DNA of 55,905 nt from an uncultured Woeseiaceae bacterium. GTDB taxonomy: Bacteria > Pseudomonadota > Gammaproteobacteria > Steroidobacterales > Woeseiaceae. A program made the translations under genes and the position numbers. The stretch spans positions 1 through 55,905 of the forward strand of contig CAJQPL010000001.1 in the NCBI GenBank assembly GCA_905480215.1. Reading direction: 5' to 3'. The notes under the pieces were generated by a model that was not told where the DNA came from, searched no databases, and saw only the letters and a list, made by a program, of their open reading frames with translations. Positions 17,292-26,207 of the stretch are shown one piece after another (position 1 is the stretch's first letter; each line of letters opens with the position of its first letter).

Positions 17292-18788
17292 ATGATTCCT
17301 GTGATTCAATTTAGCAATGTTTCAAAAACATTTGGCGGGGTACGCGCCCTTATTAATATAGATTTCGAGGTAATGCCCGGTGAGGTGCATTGTCTGGCCG
17401 GTGAAAATGGCTGCGGAAAAAGTACCTTAATCAAGATCATCTCTGGGGTGTACGACCCCGACCCAGGCGCAACTCTTACCTTAATGGGGCAAGAGTACGA
17501 AACCCTGAGTCCCGCTCAGGCACGCCGTGTTGGCGTTGGCGTAATCTGGCAAGATCATGCACTGTTTCCTGAAATGAGCGTCGCTGAAAACATTGCAATT
17601 GAGGGATTCGTTAGCTCGAAATCCAAGCTTGTGCGACACAAAAAAATCAAGGACGTTGCACAAAAGGTCTGCGAACGCCTTGGCGTTAGTTTTGAACTGG
17701 ATGCACTAGTCAAAACCCTGCCGATTGCCCAAAGACAGCTCATAGCTATTTGCAGAGCCCTCGTCAGCGACGTCCGGATTGTTTTCATGGACGAGCCTAC
17801 GGCATCACTCACTCAATCAGAAACAAAACATCTTTTAGATGTCGTGCGTACTTTGACAGCCGAAAATGTTGCCGTTGTTTTTGTCAGTCACCGTCTCACA
17901 GAAGTGTTGGAAATTGCCAACAGGGTAACCGTTTTACGTGATGGTCAAAAAGTCGGTGTCTATGATGCGAGCGAGATGACCTTGGCAAAATTGACCGAAA
18001 AAATGACTGGATTGACCATCAATCCGGCTGTCGTTGATCAAGACCTGAGCAAAAACGAAACCGTTCTTGAGGTGAAGCAGATTTCCCGAGCCGGCGAGTA
18101 TGAAGATATTTCCTTTTCAATCGCCCAGGGGGAAGTGGTCGGAATCACGGGTCTGCTGGGCGCCGGGAGAACCGAACTCGCCTTGAGTTTGTTCGGCATG
18201 ACACGACCAGAACAGGGTCAAATTTACTTGCACGGTAAAGAAGTGGAGTTCAAGTCCAACCTGGACGCCATATCGTCTGGGGTTGCCTATGTTTCAGAAG
18301 ACCGCTTGTCATTGGGACTTATTCAGGACCAATCAATAGAGAATAACCTGGCGTTGACCGTGCTAGACAAAGCTCTTGCGTTCGGCAGCTTGTTATCTTT
18401 CAAGAAGAAAAGAACAATCGTTGACCATTGGATAGAAGAATTGGGCGTTAAATCAGGCAATACGAGTGATGCGATTTCGACCTTGTCTGGGGGGAACCAA
18501 CAGAAAGTTGCCATTGCAAAGTGGTTGGCTACAAACCCAAAACTCCTGATACTCGACGCTCCCACGGTGGGTGTCGATGTTGGCGCGCGTGAGGGGATTT
18601 TTGAAATTGTGCGAGACCTTGCCGGCAAAGGGCTCTCGATTCTGCTTATTTCTGACGAGGTGTCAGAGGTCTACTTCAATTCCAACAGAGTTTTGCATAT
18701 GTCTAGTGGGTGCATACAAAAAGAGTATGTCCCAGCTCGGTGTGATATTTCAGAATTGGAGGATGCCATTTATGGAAAAGCTATTTAA
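17292..18788 (+). CDS. Sugar ABC transporter ATPase, RbsA/FrcA-type (double domain)
   Basis: About 498 residues with two nucleotide-binding domains typical of carbohydrate CUT2 transporters. The first has Walker A GENGCGKST and Walker B IVFMDEPTASL. The second has the degenerate Walker A GLLGAGRTE, the signature LSGGNQQKVAIAKW and LLILDAPTVGVDVG. The frame is open from 17253, but the ATG at 17292 has GAGAGGTGA just upstream, so it is the preferred start. The gene ends 17 bases inside the next one. It powers uptake of the sugar captured by the preceding binding protein. Confidence 0.92.
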   Translation: MIPVIQFSNVSKTFGGVRALINIDFEVMPGEVHCLAGENGCGKSTLIKIISGVYDPDPGATLTLMGQEYETLSPAQARRVGVGVIWQDHALFPEMSVAENIAIEGFVSSKSKLVRHKKIKDVAQKVCERLGVSFELDALVKTLPIAQRQLIAICRALVSDVRIVFMDEPTASLTQSETKHLLDVVRTLTAENVAVVFVSHRLTEVLEIANRVTVLRDGQKVGVYDASEMTLAKLTEKMTGLTINPAVVDQDLSKNETVLEVKQISRAGEYEDISFSIAQGEVVGITGLLGAGRTELALSLFGMTRPEQGQIYLHGKEVEFKSNLDAISSGVAYVSEDRLSLGLIQDQSIENNLALTVLDKALAFGSLLSFKKKRTIVDHWIEELGVKSGNTSDAISTLSGGNQQKVAIAKWLATNPKLLILDAPTVGVDVGAREGIFEIVRDLAGKGLSILLISDEVSEVYFNSNRVLHMSSGCIQKEYVPARCDISELEDAIYGKAI

Positions 18789-19770
18789 AACGCATCCGAT
18801 TGAAGCCTGGCTTCTCATTATTATTGTTGCGACTTCCGCAGTACTGTCCGTGGCGTCTACGCAATATTTGACACTCGTGAATGCCTTTGATCTGCTCAAT
18901 TCGATATCCATCAACGTCATTTTTGCGGTCGGGCTTCTTGTAGTCCTAATTTCGGGCGGAATTGATATCTCTTTCGCCGTCGCCGCGTCGGTCGTTCAGT
19001 ATGTCGCTTTTTACGTTCTAAGCTACCTCGGCGGTGGCAATTGGTTCATTGGATTTATTGTCGCGGGTGGATTGGGCATCGTACTTGGCGCTATTAATGC
19101 GGGGTTGATCCATTATTTCCGGATTATTTCGATTGTCGTGACTATTGCAACCTTCAATATATTTTTTGGATTGCTGATGTTCCTCACCAGGGGCGTATAT
19201 TTATATGACCTTCCCGACTGGTGGACTAACCGGATAATTGTTTTTGAACACGAGATGGCAAATGGCACCTGGGCGGAATTGACCCTGCCAGCAGTTGTCA
19301 TGTTTGGCGCGATTTTAGCAACATGGCTCCTAATCACGTACTCATCAATCGGGCGCCAAATATACGCGTTTGGTGACAACCCCGAAGGTGCGCGCCGAAT
19401 CGGCATTAATATTGTTGCGGTTCAGTTTATCGCCTATGGCTGGATGGGCATGATGGCCGGGATTGCTGGCTTAATGCAGGCGCACTTTGTGCAAGAGATT
19501 GTACCTAATGCTTTGATTGGCCGGGAATTGGACGTTCTGGCGGCTGTGGTGCTCGGAGGGGCGACCCTTGGTGGTGGACGAGGCACCGTCCTGGGTTGTG
19601 TGCTGGGCGTCTTGTTGATGGCGATCATTCAAAACGGTTTAAATCTACTTGGGGTCACCCCTTTCGCTTTTAAGGCAATCGTTGGGGTAATCATTTTGCT
19701 GGCAATCACCTTATCGAACGTTTCGTTTGTTGAACTTCGGGCGCACCTGCGCATGCAGAAAGGCCAGTGA
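18772..19770 (+). CDS. Sugar ABC transporter permease 1 (RbsC/FrcC-type)
   Basis: About 332 residues, 8-10 hydrophobic segments, with the CUT2 permease landmarks GLLVVLISGGIDIS and RRIGINIVAVQFIAYGWMGMMAGIAGLM near the C-terminal half. The frame is open from 18571, but the ATG at 18772 has GGAGG nine bases upstream and matches the start of the homologous region. It lies next to a second permease, so the channel is probably a heterodimer rather than the homodimer of the ribose system. Confidence 0.9.
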   Translation: MEKLFKTHPIEAWLLIIIVATSAVLSVASTQYLTLVNAFDLLNSISINVIFAVGLLVVLISGGIDISFAVAASVVQYVAFYVLSYLGGGNWFIGFIVAGGLGIVLGAINAGLIHYFRIISIVVTIATFNIFFGLLMFLTRGVYLYDLPDWWTNRIIVFEHEMANGTWAELTLPAVVMFGAILATWLLITYSSIGRQIYAFGDNPEGARRIGINIVAVQFIAYGWMGMMAGIAGLMQAHFVQEIVPNALIGRELDVLAAVVLGGATLGGGRGTVLGCVLGVLLMAIIQNGLNLLGVTPFAFKAIVGVIILLAITLSNVSFVELRAHLRMQKGQ

Positions 19771-19771
19771 C

Positions 19772-20761
19772 ATGACAACAACGAACCGAAACAAAATCAA
19801 ACGCTATATGGAAAGCGAGGTCGCCGGTTTATCGATATTTCTTATTGCCGTTGTTATCGCGTTTAGCCTGGCCTCCCCTAACTTTTTGACAGCAACAAAC
19901 CTGTCATCAATGGCTATCCAGCTTCCTGAATTGGGCTTGCTGACCTTGGCAATGTTGATTCCGATCCTGTCGGGGGGGCTGAATTTATCGATTACCTATA
20001 CTGCGAACATGTCGGGATTGGCCCTGGCGTGGACGCTGCAAGCGTTCGGCGGACCCGAAGCCGGCGTAGAAGCCTTTATATTAGGCTGTGCCTTAGCTTT
20101 GTCCGTCGGTGCTTTGAGCGGCTTTGTGATCGGGGTTGTCGTTGCCTATTCTAAAGCCCACCCTATTTTAGTTTCCTTAGCGATGATGATCTTTATGCGT
20201 GGCATTGGCGAATTTTTGAGCCGTGGAAAAGACATTACCGGGTTCCCCCAATTTGTACAAAACATTGGCCAAGGAGATATTTGGGGAGTTCCAATACCGT
20301 TGTTGGTGTTTATAGCGTGCGCGGTTGTCTGGCATATTATCTTGTCTCGAACCCGTCAGGGTTTCGGCACCTACATGCTGGGATCTAATATCATGGCAAC
20401 GGCATATTCTGGTATTTCCACCAAACGGAATCTGATCGTTCTCTACACCCTTTCGGGCCTTATGTGTGCCGTCGCGGGCATCATTATGCTTTCACGATTT
20501 AATTCGGTTCGTGTCGGGCATGGCGAGTCATTTCTATTGATAACAGTGCTTGCCTGTTTCCTTGGGGCCGTAAATCCCTTTGGCGGGTTTGGTCGTGTTG
20601 TGCCGGTCGTTCTGGCTTTGATGATTCTTCAGGTTCTGACATCAGGCTTGAATATTCTTGGTGCAAACCAACACCTGTCGACGGCGTTATGGGGCTTTTT
20701 TCTGATCGCCGTAATGGTTCTGCGATGGGCTTGGTGGCAGTATTCAATAAAAAGAAAATAA
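19772..20761 (+). CDS. Sugar ABC transporter permease 2 (RbsC/FrcC-type)
   Basis: About 329 residues with the same family pattern as the gene before it (LAMLIPILSGGLNLSITY, YSGISTKRNLIVLYTLSGLMCAVAGI). The ATG at 19772 follows the previous TGA by one base; the frame is open from 19727 but that start would overlap. Paralogous tandem permeases of this kind are typical of LsrC-LsrD and related hexose importers. Confidence 0.9.
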   Translation: MTTTNRNKIKRYMESEVAGLSIFLIAVVIAFSLASPNFLTATNLSSMAIQLPELGLLTLAMLIPILSGGLNLSITYTANMSGLALAWTLQAFGGPEAGVEAFILGCALALSVGALSGFVIGVVVAYSKAHPILVSLAMMIFMRGIGEFLSRGKDITGFPQFVQNIGQGDIWGVPIPLLVFIACAVVWHIILSRTRQGFGTYMLGSNIMATAYSGISTKRNLIVLYTLSGLMCAVAGIIMLSRFNSVRVGHGESFLLITVLACFLGAVNPFGGFGRVVPVVLALMILQVLTSGLNILGANQHLSTALWGFFLIAVMVLRWAWWQYSIKRK

Positions 20762-20838
20762 AAAATACGGGGCGCAAATAATAAACGATGCGCCACCATG
20801 GAGCCGAAAGTTTTTGTATAAATTAAGGGAATCGCAAA

Positions 20839-21726
20839 ATGAATAAGTTGGGTGTACATGCACTTGTATGGGTTGGCGGTTGGAGCCACAAAGAGTGCGA
20901 GACTGCAGTTTCAAAATCGGCTGAACTGGGTTTTGACTATATCGAAATACCAGCCCTTGACCCCTCATCGGTCGACACAAAACATACGCTTAAACAGCTG
21001 GAAAAATACGAAATCGGTGCAACGGTTTCATTAGGGTTGCCCTTAGATTGTGATATATCGAGCGAAGATCCAGAGGTCGTTGCCCGGGGTGAGGCCATGC
21101 TCAATGATGCGCTCCGACTGACCGGTGAAATTGGTGCGACGCATATGTGCGGTATTTTGTATTCTGGATTTGCCAAGTACATGCAACCCAAAACGGAACG
21201 TGGCGTGCAAAATTCGGCTGAGGTCCTGTTTCGCATTGCCGAGAAGGCAAAGCTGGAGAACATCGCCATAGGACTTGAGGTCGTCAATCGCTATGAAACG
21301 AACCTGCTCAATACCGGTGCAGAAGGGGTTGAGATGGTGAAACGGGTCGGATCTGACAATGTGTATGTCCATCTGGATTCGTACCACATGCATATCGAAG
21401 AAAGCGGCCTTGGAAATGCAATTCGGGGGTGCGCAGATCATCTTGGATATTTTCACATTGGCGAATCCCACCGTGGCTATCTAGGAAGTGGCAATATTGA
21501 TTTCCAAGACATATTTAGTGCATTAGCTGAAATTGCTTATTCAGGGCCAATTACTTTTGAATCGTTTTCTTCGGCGGTTGTGGCCCCCCAACTTTCAAAC
21601 ATCTTGGGTATCTGGCGCAACCTTTGGGAAGACAGCGAAGACCTTGCCCGGCATGCCAAGACATATATGGAAGAGCAGATTAAAGCCGGAATTGAAACAC
21701 ACCGAGACAACAGATTTAGAGCATAA
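20839..21726 (+). CDS. Sugar phosphate isomerase/epimerase, D-tagatose/D-psicose 3-epimerase-like
   Basis: A 295-residue TIM-barrel protein of the xylose-isomerase-like/AP-endonuclease-2 family. The metal ligands of D-tagatose 3-epimerase line up as Glu147 (GLEVVN), Asp180 (VHLDSYHM), His206 (FHIGESHRG) and Glu241 (TFESFSS). The family epimerises free ketohexoses at C3, for example D-psicose to D-fructose. The upstream ABC importer and the downstream fructokinase and kinase fit import of a rare ketohexose and its conversion to fructose. A 6-bp hairpin (GGCGCA/TGCGCC, 20771-20794) lies in the 77-base gap before it. Family is firm, exact sugar is inference. Confidence 0.85.
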   Translation: MNKLGVHALVWVGGWSHKECETAVSKSAELGFDYIEIPALDPSSVDTKHTLKQLEKYEIGATVSLGLPLDCDISSEDPEVVARGEAMLNDALRLTGEIGATHMCGILYSGFAKYMQPKTERGVQNSAEVLFRIAEKAKLENIAIGLEVVNRYETNLLNTGAEGVEMVKRVGSDNVYVHLDSYHMHIEESGLGNAIRGCADHLGYFHIGESHRGYLGSGNIDFQDIFSALAEIAYSGPITFESFSSAVVAPQLSNILGIWRNLWEDSEDLARHAKTYMEEQIKAGIETHRDNRFRA

Positions 21727-21738
21727 GGCAAATATAAA

Positions 21739-22293
21739 GTGACAAATTTATACAAAGGCGCATTACGAGAATTAGGCGGTGTCTTTGACGCGCTGAATGA
21801 TAGTGACGTTGATAAAGCATTGCAGATGGTGGCAGATGCCAACAAAATTGTTGTTTTTGGCGGCGGTCGTGAACGGCTTCAAATCATGGGATTTGCGATG
21901 CGCCTGTACCATATGGGTCTTGATGTTGCGGTCGAAGGCGACATGACGACGCCTCCTGTCGGCGACGGGGATTTGTTTATCGTTACAGTTGGCCCCGGCG
22001 AAATATCGACGGCATGCGCCTTGCTCGGTGTTGCCAGGGCTGCGGGGGCAAAGATCTTGGTATTAACAGCCCAACCAAAGGGAAAGGCCGCTACATACGC
22101 TGATTTTGTCCTGCATCTGCCCGCACAAACAATGGCCGATGACCAAGGCGACAGCGTTACATCTGTATTGCCGATGGGATCCTTGTACGAAGGGGCTTTG
22201 TTTGTGCTCTTTGAAATCATGGTTTTGAAATTGAAAGACAAGTTAAATATTAGCGCAGAGGCGATGCGCGCCAATCATACAAATATGGAATAA
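21739..22293 (+). CDS. SIS-domain protein, 6-phospho-3-hexuloisomerase-like
   Basis: A 184-residue single SIS domain with GTG start, the size of HxlB-type 6-phospho-3-hexuloisomerase. Features are the phosphosugar-binding loop around VVFGGGRERLQIMGFAMRL, the central VTVGPGEIST and the C-terminal FEIMVLKL and MRANHTNME, the last matching the RHANLE-like tail of hexuloisomerases. It would interconvert fructose-6-phosphate and a 3-keto-hexulose-6-phosphate. No hexulose-phosphate synthase partner is present, so a role in rare hexulose phosphate metabolism rather than formaldehyde fixation is more likely. Confidence 0.8.
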   Translation: MTNLYKGALRELGGVFDALNDSDVDKALQMVADANKIVVFGGGRERLQIMGFAMRLYHMGLDVAVEGDMTTPPVGDGDLFIVTVGPGEISTACALLGVARAAGAKILVLTAQPKGKAATYADFVLHLPAQTMADDQGDSVTSVLPMGSLYEGALFVLFEIMVLKLKDKLNISAEAMRANHTNME

Positions 22294-22345
22294 TTTTAGT
22301 TGGCGTGGATATACGGTCCGCCTCATTTTCAATGTTGAAAAATAA

Positions 22346-22987
22346 ATGTCGCCTAATATATTGACACTCGCCCAACAAATCCTTGATGCGGCATCAGCTC
22401 ACCAGGGAGATCGGTTCATTGTCGGCATCGCGGGTGCGCCCGGAGCTGGGAAGTCGACCGTTTCAGAATTGCTTTTGCAGGCCTTGCAAGATGGCATCTC
22501 TGATGGGGATGCGGTGCTCGTGCCGATGGATGGCTTTCACCTTGATAATGTAATTCTCGACGCGCGTGACCTGCGATCAAAAAAAGGGGCGCCAGAAACC
22601 TTTGACTGTGTCGGTTATATGAAAGTTCTCGAACGCATTCGCGCGAATGTGGGCGAGACCTTTTCACCATCGTTTGACAGAGCACTGGATTTAGCGCGAG
22701 CTGGCGCGATTTGTGTTGGCGCCCAACATAAAATCATTTTGACTGAGGGTAATTATCTGCTTTTGGATGAAACACCTTGGCGTGATGTGCAGCGTTATTT
22801 TGATTTAACAATTTGTATTGAAGCCGATATGCCGACACTGGAACGGCGGTTGATGAAACGTTGGTTGGATCACGGGTTGTCGGATACAGAGGCTCGCCAA
22901 CGCGCAGAATTAAATGACCTGCCGAATGCACGTTATGTTGTCGACCATTCCATGAGCGCGGATATCCTTTTCTTGAATGCTGATTGA
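22346..22987 (+). CDS. P-loop sugar/nucleoside kinase-like protein (FrcK/YggC family)
   Basis: A 213-residue P-loop kinase with Walker A GAPGAGKST (about residues 30-38), the phosphate-acceptor region VPMDGFHLDN, and LTEGNYLLLDE with a lid containing RLMKRWLDHGLSD. This is the family annotated as uridine kinase-like or, in rhizobial fructose operons, FrcK. Its presence at the end of an ABC sugar operon with FrcB/A/C-like genes supports a role as sugar kinase. It ends convergently with the PfkB kinase. Confidence 0.82.
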   Translation: MSPNILTLAQQILDAASAHQGDRFIVGIAGAPGAGKSTVSELLLQALQDGISDGDAVLVPMDGFHLDNVILDARDLRSKKGAPETFDCVGYMKVLERIRANVGETFSPSFDRALDLARAGAICVGAQHKIILTEGNYLLLDETPWRDVQRYFDLTICIEADMPTLERRLMKRWLDHGLSDTEARQRAELNDLPNARYVVDHSMSADILFLNAD

Positions 22988-23092
22988 TAGGGGCCGCGTC
23001 GTCATTAAAAGATTAGATAAACTCTCGCAAGGCGGCGGGGGAGTTGAAATGTACCGTGATCAAGTCGCTTATGATGAGATGCTGCGCGCAGG
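22988..23092 (+). other. Gap with a possible protein C-terminus remnant
   Basis: In the 105-base gap between convergent genes, one plus frame reads through to a TAA at 23094-23096 as a plausible protein tail (MYRDQVAYDEMLRAG), with no start or homologous upstream part. It may be the leftover end of a deleted dehydrogenase- or kinase-type gene. Support is weak, as the family is not recognised. Confidence 0.2.
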
Positions 23093-24022
23093 TTAATCTT
23101 GAGGCATCTCATGCTGCCAAGGCGGATTAGCCCCTTGGCGTGAAACGTTTATGGCAGCCGCCGTTGATGCCAAATTCAAGGCTTCTTTAATATCATCAAC
23201 GTCGATGTGGCTGATTTGAGCGCGCGACAGTTTGTTTTTACTAGCCAGCGAATGCAACAAGCCCGCCATGAAGGTGTCGCCCGCGCCAATGGTATCGGCA
23301 ACCTTGACGTTCTTTGCAGGTACATCTATTTGCCCGTGAGCGCTAAACGCGCTGGCCCCGTGTTGGCCTCTTGTGACAACAACAAGCTGCACATCACGCT
23401 CAAGCCAAGACATTGCCAAGACTTCGGGTGACCGCTTCGGTGCCATCCAGTCTAAATCTTCAATGCTGACTTTTATGATATCGGCATAATCAATCATCCG
23501 TTCAAGGCGTTCAAGATGAAGCGTTGCATCGGTGATTTGGCTGGGACGAATATTTGGGTCTAGTGAAATAATTCTGTGTGGAGTTTCTTGTTTGGCAAGA
23601 TTTTCGTATGTTGATGCGGCGGGTTCATGGATCAGCGAAATTGAACCGAAGTGCAAAGCGCTAACGTCATCTTGCAATTCAGGAAGGTTGTTGTTTTGGA
23701 TCATCCTGCCTGCAGAGTTTTCATCTAGGAAAATGTATTCTGGATCTGGCCCATCAAGTTTGACAAACGCAACCGTAGAAGGCCTATCTGAAAAGATAGA
23801 ATAGCGGCTGTCTACGGAACATTCTTGAAGTTCTTTTTGAATGGATTGGCCAAAAAAATCGGTCGAAATGCCCCCCAGAAAACCAACGCTGTCCCCTAAC
23901 CGTGCTAAGGCTATGCACGTGTTGTAAATGGACCCTCCGTTACAGGGCAAGTACGTAGTTTGCCCATTCGAATTATCTAAGGGCAACAGGTCGATCAAGG
24001 TTTCACCACAACAAAGAATCAT
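23093..24022 (-). CDS. PfkB-family fructokinase
   Basis: A 309-residue ribokinase-fold kinase. It starts CCGETLIDLLP, the usual fructokinase N-terminus, then NGGSIYNTCIALARLG with the substrate loop, and carries the second PfkB signature DTIGAGDTFMAGLL with the catalytic Asp. It faces the ABC sugar operon, so it plausibly phosphorylates the fructose made by the 3-epimerase. Cytoplasmic. Family is certain; fructose specificity is from resemblance and context. Confidence 0.88.
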   Translation of the reverse strand: MILCCGETLIDLLPLDNSNGQTTYLPCNGGSIYNTCIALARLGDSVGFLGGISTDFFGQSIQKELQECSVDSRYSIFSDRPSTVAFVKLDGPDPEYIFLDENSAGRMIQNNNLPELQDDVSALHFGSISLIHEPAASTYENLAKQETPHRIISLDPNIRPSQITDATLHLERLERMIDYADIIKVSIEDLDWMAPKRSPEVLAMSWLERDVQLVVVTRGQHGASAFSAHGQIDVPAKNVKVADTIGAGDTFMAGLLHSLASKNKLSRAQISHIDVDDIKEALNLASTAAAINVSRQGANPPWQHEMPQD

Positions 24023-24221
24023 TAAAATCGTTCCAAATACAGATCACGGGAAAACTATACAATACTCGACCAAACAGGAGATGAAATGCTCACGGGCGAC
24101 AATTCTTAACGGACCACGCCGTCGCAAAGTTCCCTTTTTGCGTTCAGCTTTTTGTGGAGCTGAGCGAAACTCACAGTCTTCCTTTAGTGAAAATATTCGG
24201 CGGTTTCGGCCAAGAACTCCA
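24023..24221. other. Intergenic stretch with two tiny minus-strand frames
   Basis: No gene is supported here. On the minus strand an ATG overlaps the stop of the YegV-like gene (TAATG) and reads 12 codons (MEFLAETAEYFH) to a TAA. Further on, a GTG with AAGGAAG upstream reads about 22 codons (it ends RELCDGVVR). They could be the cut-down start of a lost fourth operon gene, but neither is recognisable. Confidence 0.2.
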
Positions 24222-25184
24222 TTATCTCAGCGCCAGATGCTGTGACAGTTCTGATAAATCTGGTGCGCAATCACCACCTGTCCGTTCAACAACATACGAC
24301 GCTACGGCATTTCCGAGCCGAATCGAGTCCACCAAACTCCAGTTCGACGACAACCCTGCTAACAGACCGGCTGCGTGCGAGTCGCCGGCACCTATGGTAT
24401 CGATGACATTGGCGGCATAGGGTTCGACCCATCCTGCATCAATATTCGACCGATAATAATAGGCTCCTTCCTTATCGCGGCGAACGATCAACGTACAATC
24501 GTGCCGTTCGCTCCAGGTGGCTGTCGATTTCTCCAGTGGGTCATCAATGCCAATGATTTGTGCTTCATCACGATTAAGAGTCACAATTGAATTCAAAGCC
24601 AGCAATCGATCTACGATTTTTGCCGGGAGTTGTCCAATCCGCGGCCCAAAATCAATGACAATTTCGACATTCTGATGAAGCGATTCCAGCCAGGACACGA
24701 TGGCCTCGTCAGCTGACGGCACTAGCTGATAGCCCGACAAGTAGATCAGGCTATCAGCCTGAATATCAATTTGACGCAGGATCTCCGGCGTCCAGTTATT
24801 CTCAACGCCGGTTGCCGTCACAAAACTGCGTTCACCATCGGGTTCTACCAGAGCCAGGCACCAACCATTGTCTCCGTCTATTTGTGGCAGGTGCGATTCA
24901 ATCCCTCGTGTGTGCAGATATCTGCATATTTGATTAGTGCCCATTCCGTTGCCGATCAAGAAAGCGTTCGTGGAATAGAATCCCAGCCGATGTAACGCAG
25001 AGGTGATATTCAATCCACAGCCGCCGATCATCGTCAGAAGACTGCTGGCTTCTATGTCAGAACCTCGGACCGGAAGCGTTGGAACGGTCATGATCTGGTC
25101 TATAACAGCGGCACCAAGTACACAGATATGGCGCTTGGGCACCAGCGTTGGGAGTTTGTCGAGCAATGACCTGGCAGCCGTCAA
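24222..25184 (-). CDS. PfkB-family sugar/nucleoside kinase (YegV-like)
   Basis: A 320-residue ribokinase-fold kinase, the length of E. coli YegV. It has the N-terminal CVLGAAVIDQIM and TMIGGCGLNITSALHRLG (glycine-pair motif) and the C-terminal PfkB signature DTIGAGDSHAAGLL with the catalytic Asp. It is the last gene of a transporter, ADP-ribosylglycohydrolase and kinase operon in the same order as yegT-yegU-yegV, and overlaps the preceding gene by 4 bases. Likely phosphorylates the sugar or nucleoside released by its partners. Confidence 0.85.
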   Translation of the reverse strand: MTAARSLLDKLPTLVPKRHICVLGAAVIDQIMTVPTLPVRGSDIEASSLLTMIGGCGLNITSALHRLGFYSTNAFLIGNGMGTNQICRYLHTRGIESHLPQIDGDNGWCLALVEPDGERSFVTATGVENNWTPEILRQIDIQADSLIYLSGYQLVPSADEAIVSWLESLHQNVEIVIDFGPRIGQLPAKIVDRLLALNSIVTLNRDEAQIIGIDDPLEKSTATWSERHDCTLIVRRDKEGAYYYRSNIDAGWVEPYAANVIDTIGAGDSHAAGLLAGLSSNWSLVDSIRLGNAVASYVVERTGGDCAPDLSELSQHLALR

Positions 25185-26194
25185 CGCACTTGTCGCGCGG
25201 AGCGATAGGCCAAAAAATTCTTTGCATAGGTCTCAAAATCGAAATCGTTAGCCGTTTTCAATCGCTGCAGAGTTGTCGCATCAAACCTGCCAATGCCGGA
25301 AATCGCGCCACAGATAGCGGTTGCCATCGCGCCAATGGTATCGGTATCACCGCCAAGATTGGCGCACAACTCCGCACATCGACCAGGATCAGGTTGCGCA
25401 AGATCGACCATTGCAATGGCAGCCGGTACCGATTCAATTGCGCTGGTACCCGTACCAATCAAATCATAGATCTTTGCTGATGTTGCGACATCATCGGATT
25501 TCTTGTCGGTAACGGATAAGGCTAGTTCGATACGAGCAGCAAGACTGGGACTAAACGTATTGACATTTTTTTGTTGCGCTCTGAGTGCGATTTCGGGAAG
25601 TACGCTTTTCGTTTTCGACCAAGGATGCCCGTCGATTGACATCGAAATTGCCCATGCAATTACCATCGCTCCGGCAACGGATACGTCGGATTTGTGCGTC
25701 GGTGCAGAGGCAGCGGCGACCTCGCCATAGAAGTCGTCGAAACATTCTGTTGGCAATAAGCAGCCCAGCGGCATCACACGCATTGCGGCGCCGTTTGTCA
25801 CGCCCAGATTCGGAATGTCAGATATGGATTGACCGGATTTGATCGCGGTGAGCGCGACCTTTGAGGTTGGTCCGAGTATGTTTTTGGAAAAGGCATCGAA
25901 GGACTCGGCCCAGTCGAGAATGCGGCCGCCGATCACCTCGGTATCGACTCGACCGTCGCATTCGGTTATCGAGTCCGCCAATGCGAGTGCCATTGAAGTG
26001 TCGTCGGTTATCTGTGCGGCTTTGAAGTACTTCGCCGCAGCGTTTTCCTGTGGGCCATCGAGAAATTCGTCTATCCAGTCAAAATGTTCTTTGACGCGAC
26101 ACCGTGGCCATAATTCTGAAGGCATGCCGAAAGCATCGCCCAAAGCCTGGCCGTAGAATGCCCCCAAAATGTGTTCTTCGATTTTTTGTGACAT
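25181..26194 (-). CDS. ADP-ribosylglycohydrolase-family protein (YegU-like)
   Basis: A 337-residue all-alpha DraG/ARH-fold hydrolase. The metal-binding motifs are in place: GQALGDAFGMPSE at the N-terminus, TDDTSMALALADSI (about residues 62-76) and GGDTDTIGAMATAI near the C-terminus. The family cleaves N- or O-glycosidic bonds of ADP-ribosyl groups with Mg2+. Beside a nucleoside importer and a sugar kinase, a catabolic nucleoside or N-riboside hydrolase role is more likely than protein de-ADP-ribosylation; that is inference. Starts 13 bases after the transporter gene. Confidence 0.88.
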   Translation of the reverse strand: MSQKIEEHILGAFYGQALGDAFGMPSELWPRCRVKEHFDWIDEFLDGPQENAAAKYFKAAQITDDTSMALALADSITECDGRVDTEVIGGRILDWAESFDAFSKNILGPTSKVALTAIKSGQSISDIPNLGVTNGAAMRVMPLGCLLPTECFDDFYGEVAAASAPTHKSDVSVAGAMVIAWAISMSIDGHPWSKTKSVLPEIALRAQQKNVNTFSPSLAARIELALSVTDKKSDDVATSAKIYDLIGTGTSAIESVPAAIAMVDLAQPDPGRCAELCANLGGDTDTIGAMATAICGAISGIGRFDATTLQRLKTANDFDFETYAKNFLAYRSARQVR

Positions 26195-26207
26195 TGCAAG
26201 AGTTTAC

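Noticed and set aside
20762-20838. GGCGCA/TGCGCC hairpin as a terminator between permease and epimerase genes
   Set aside because: The stem is only 6 bp with a 12-base loop and no T-run, and the genes appear to form one operon.
21739-22293. A ribulose monophosphate (formaldehyde) pathway from the HxlB-like protein
   Set aside because: No 3-hexulose-6-phosphate synthase is present and the context is a sugar ABC operon, so sugar metabolism is the better explanation.
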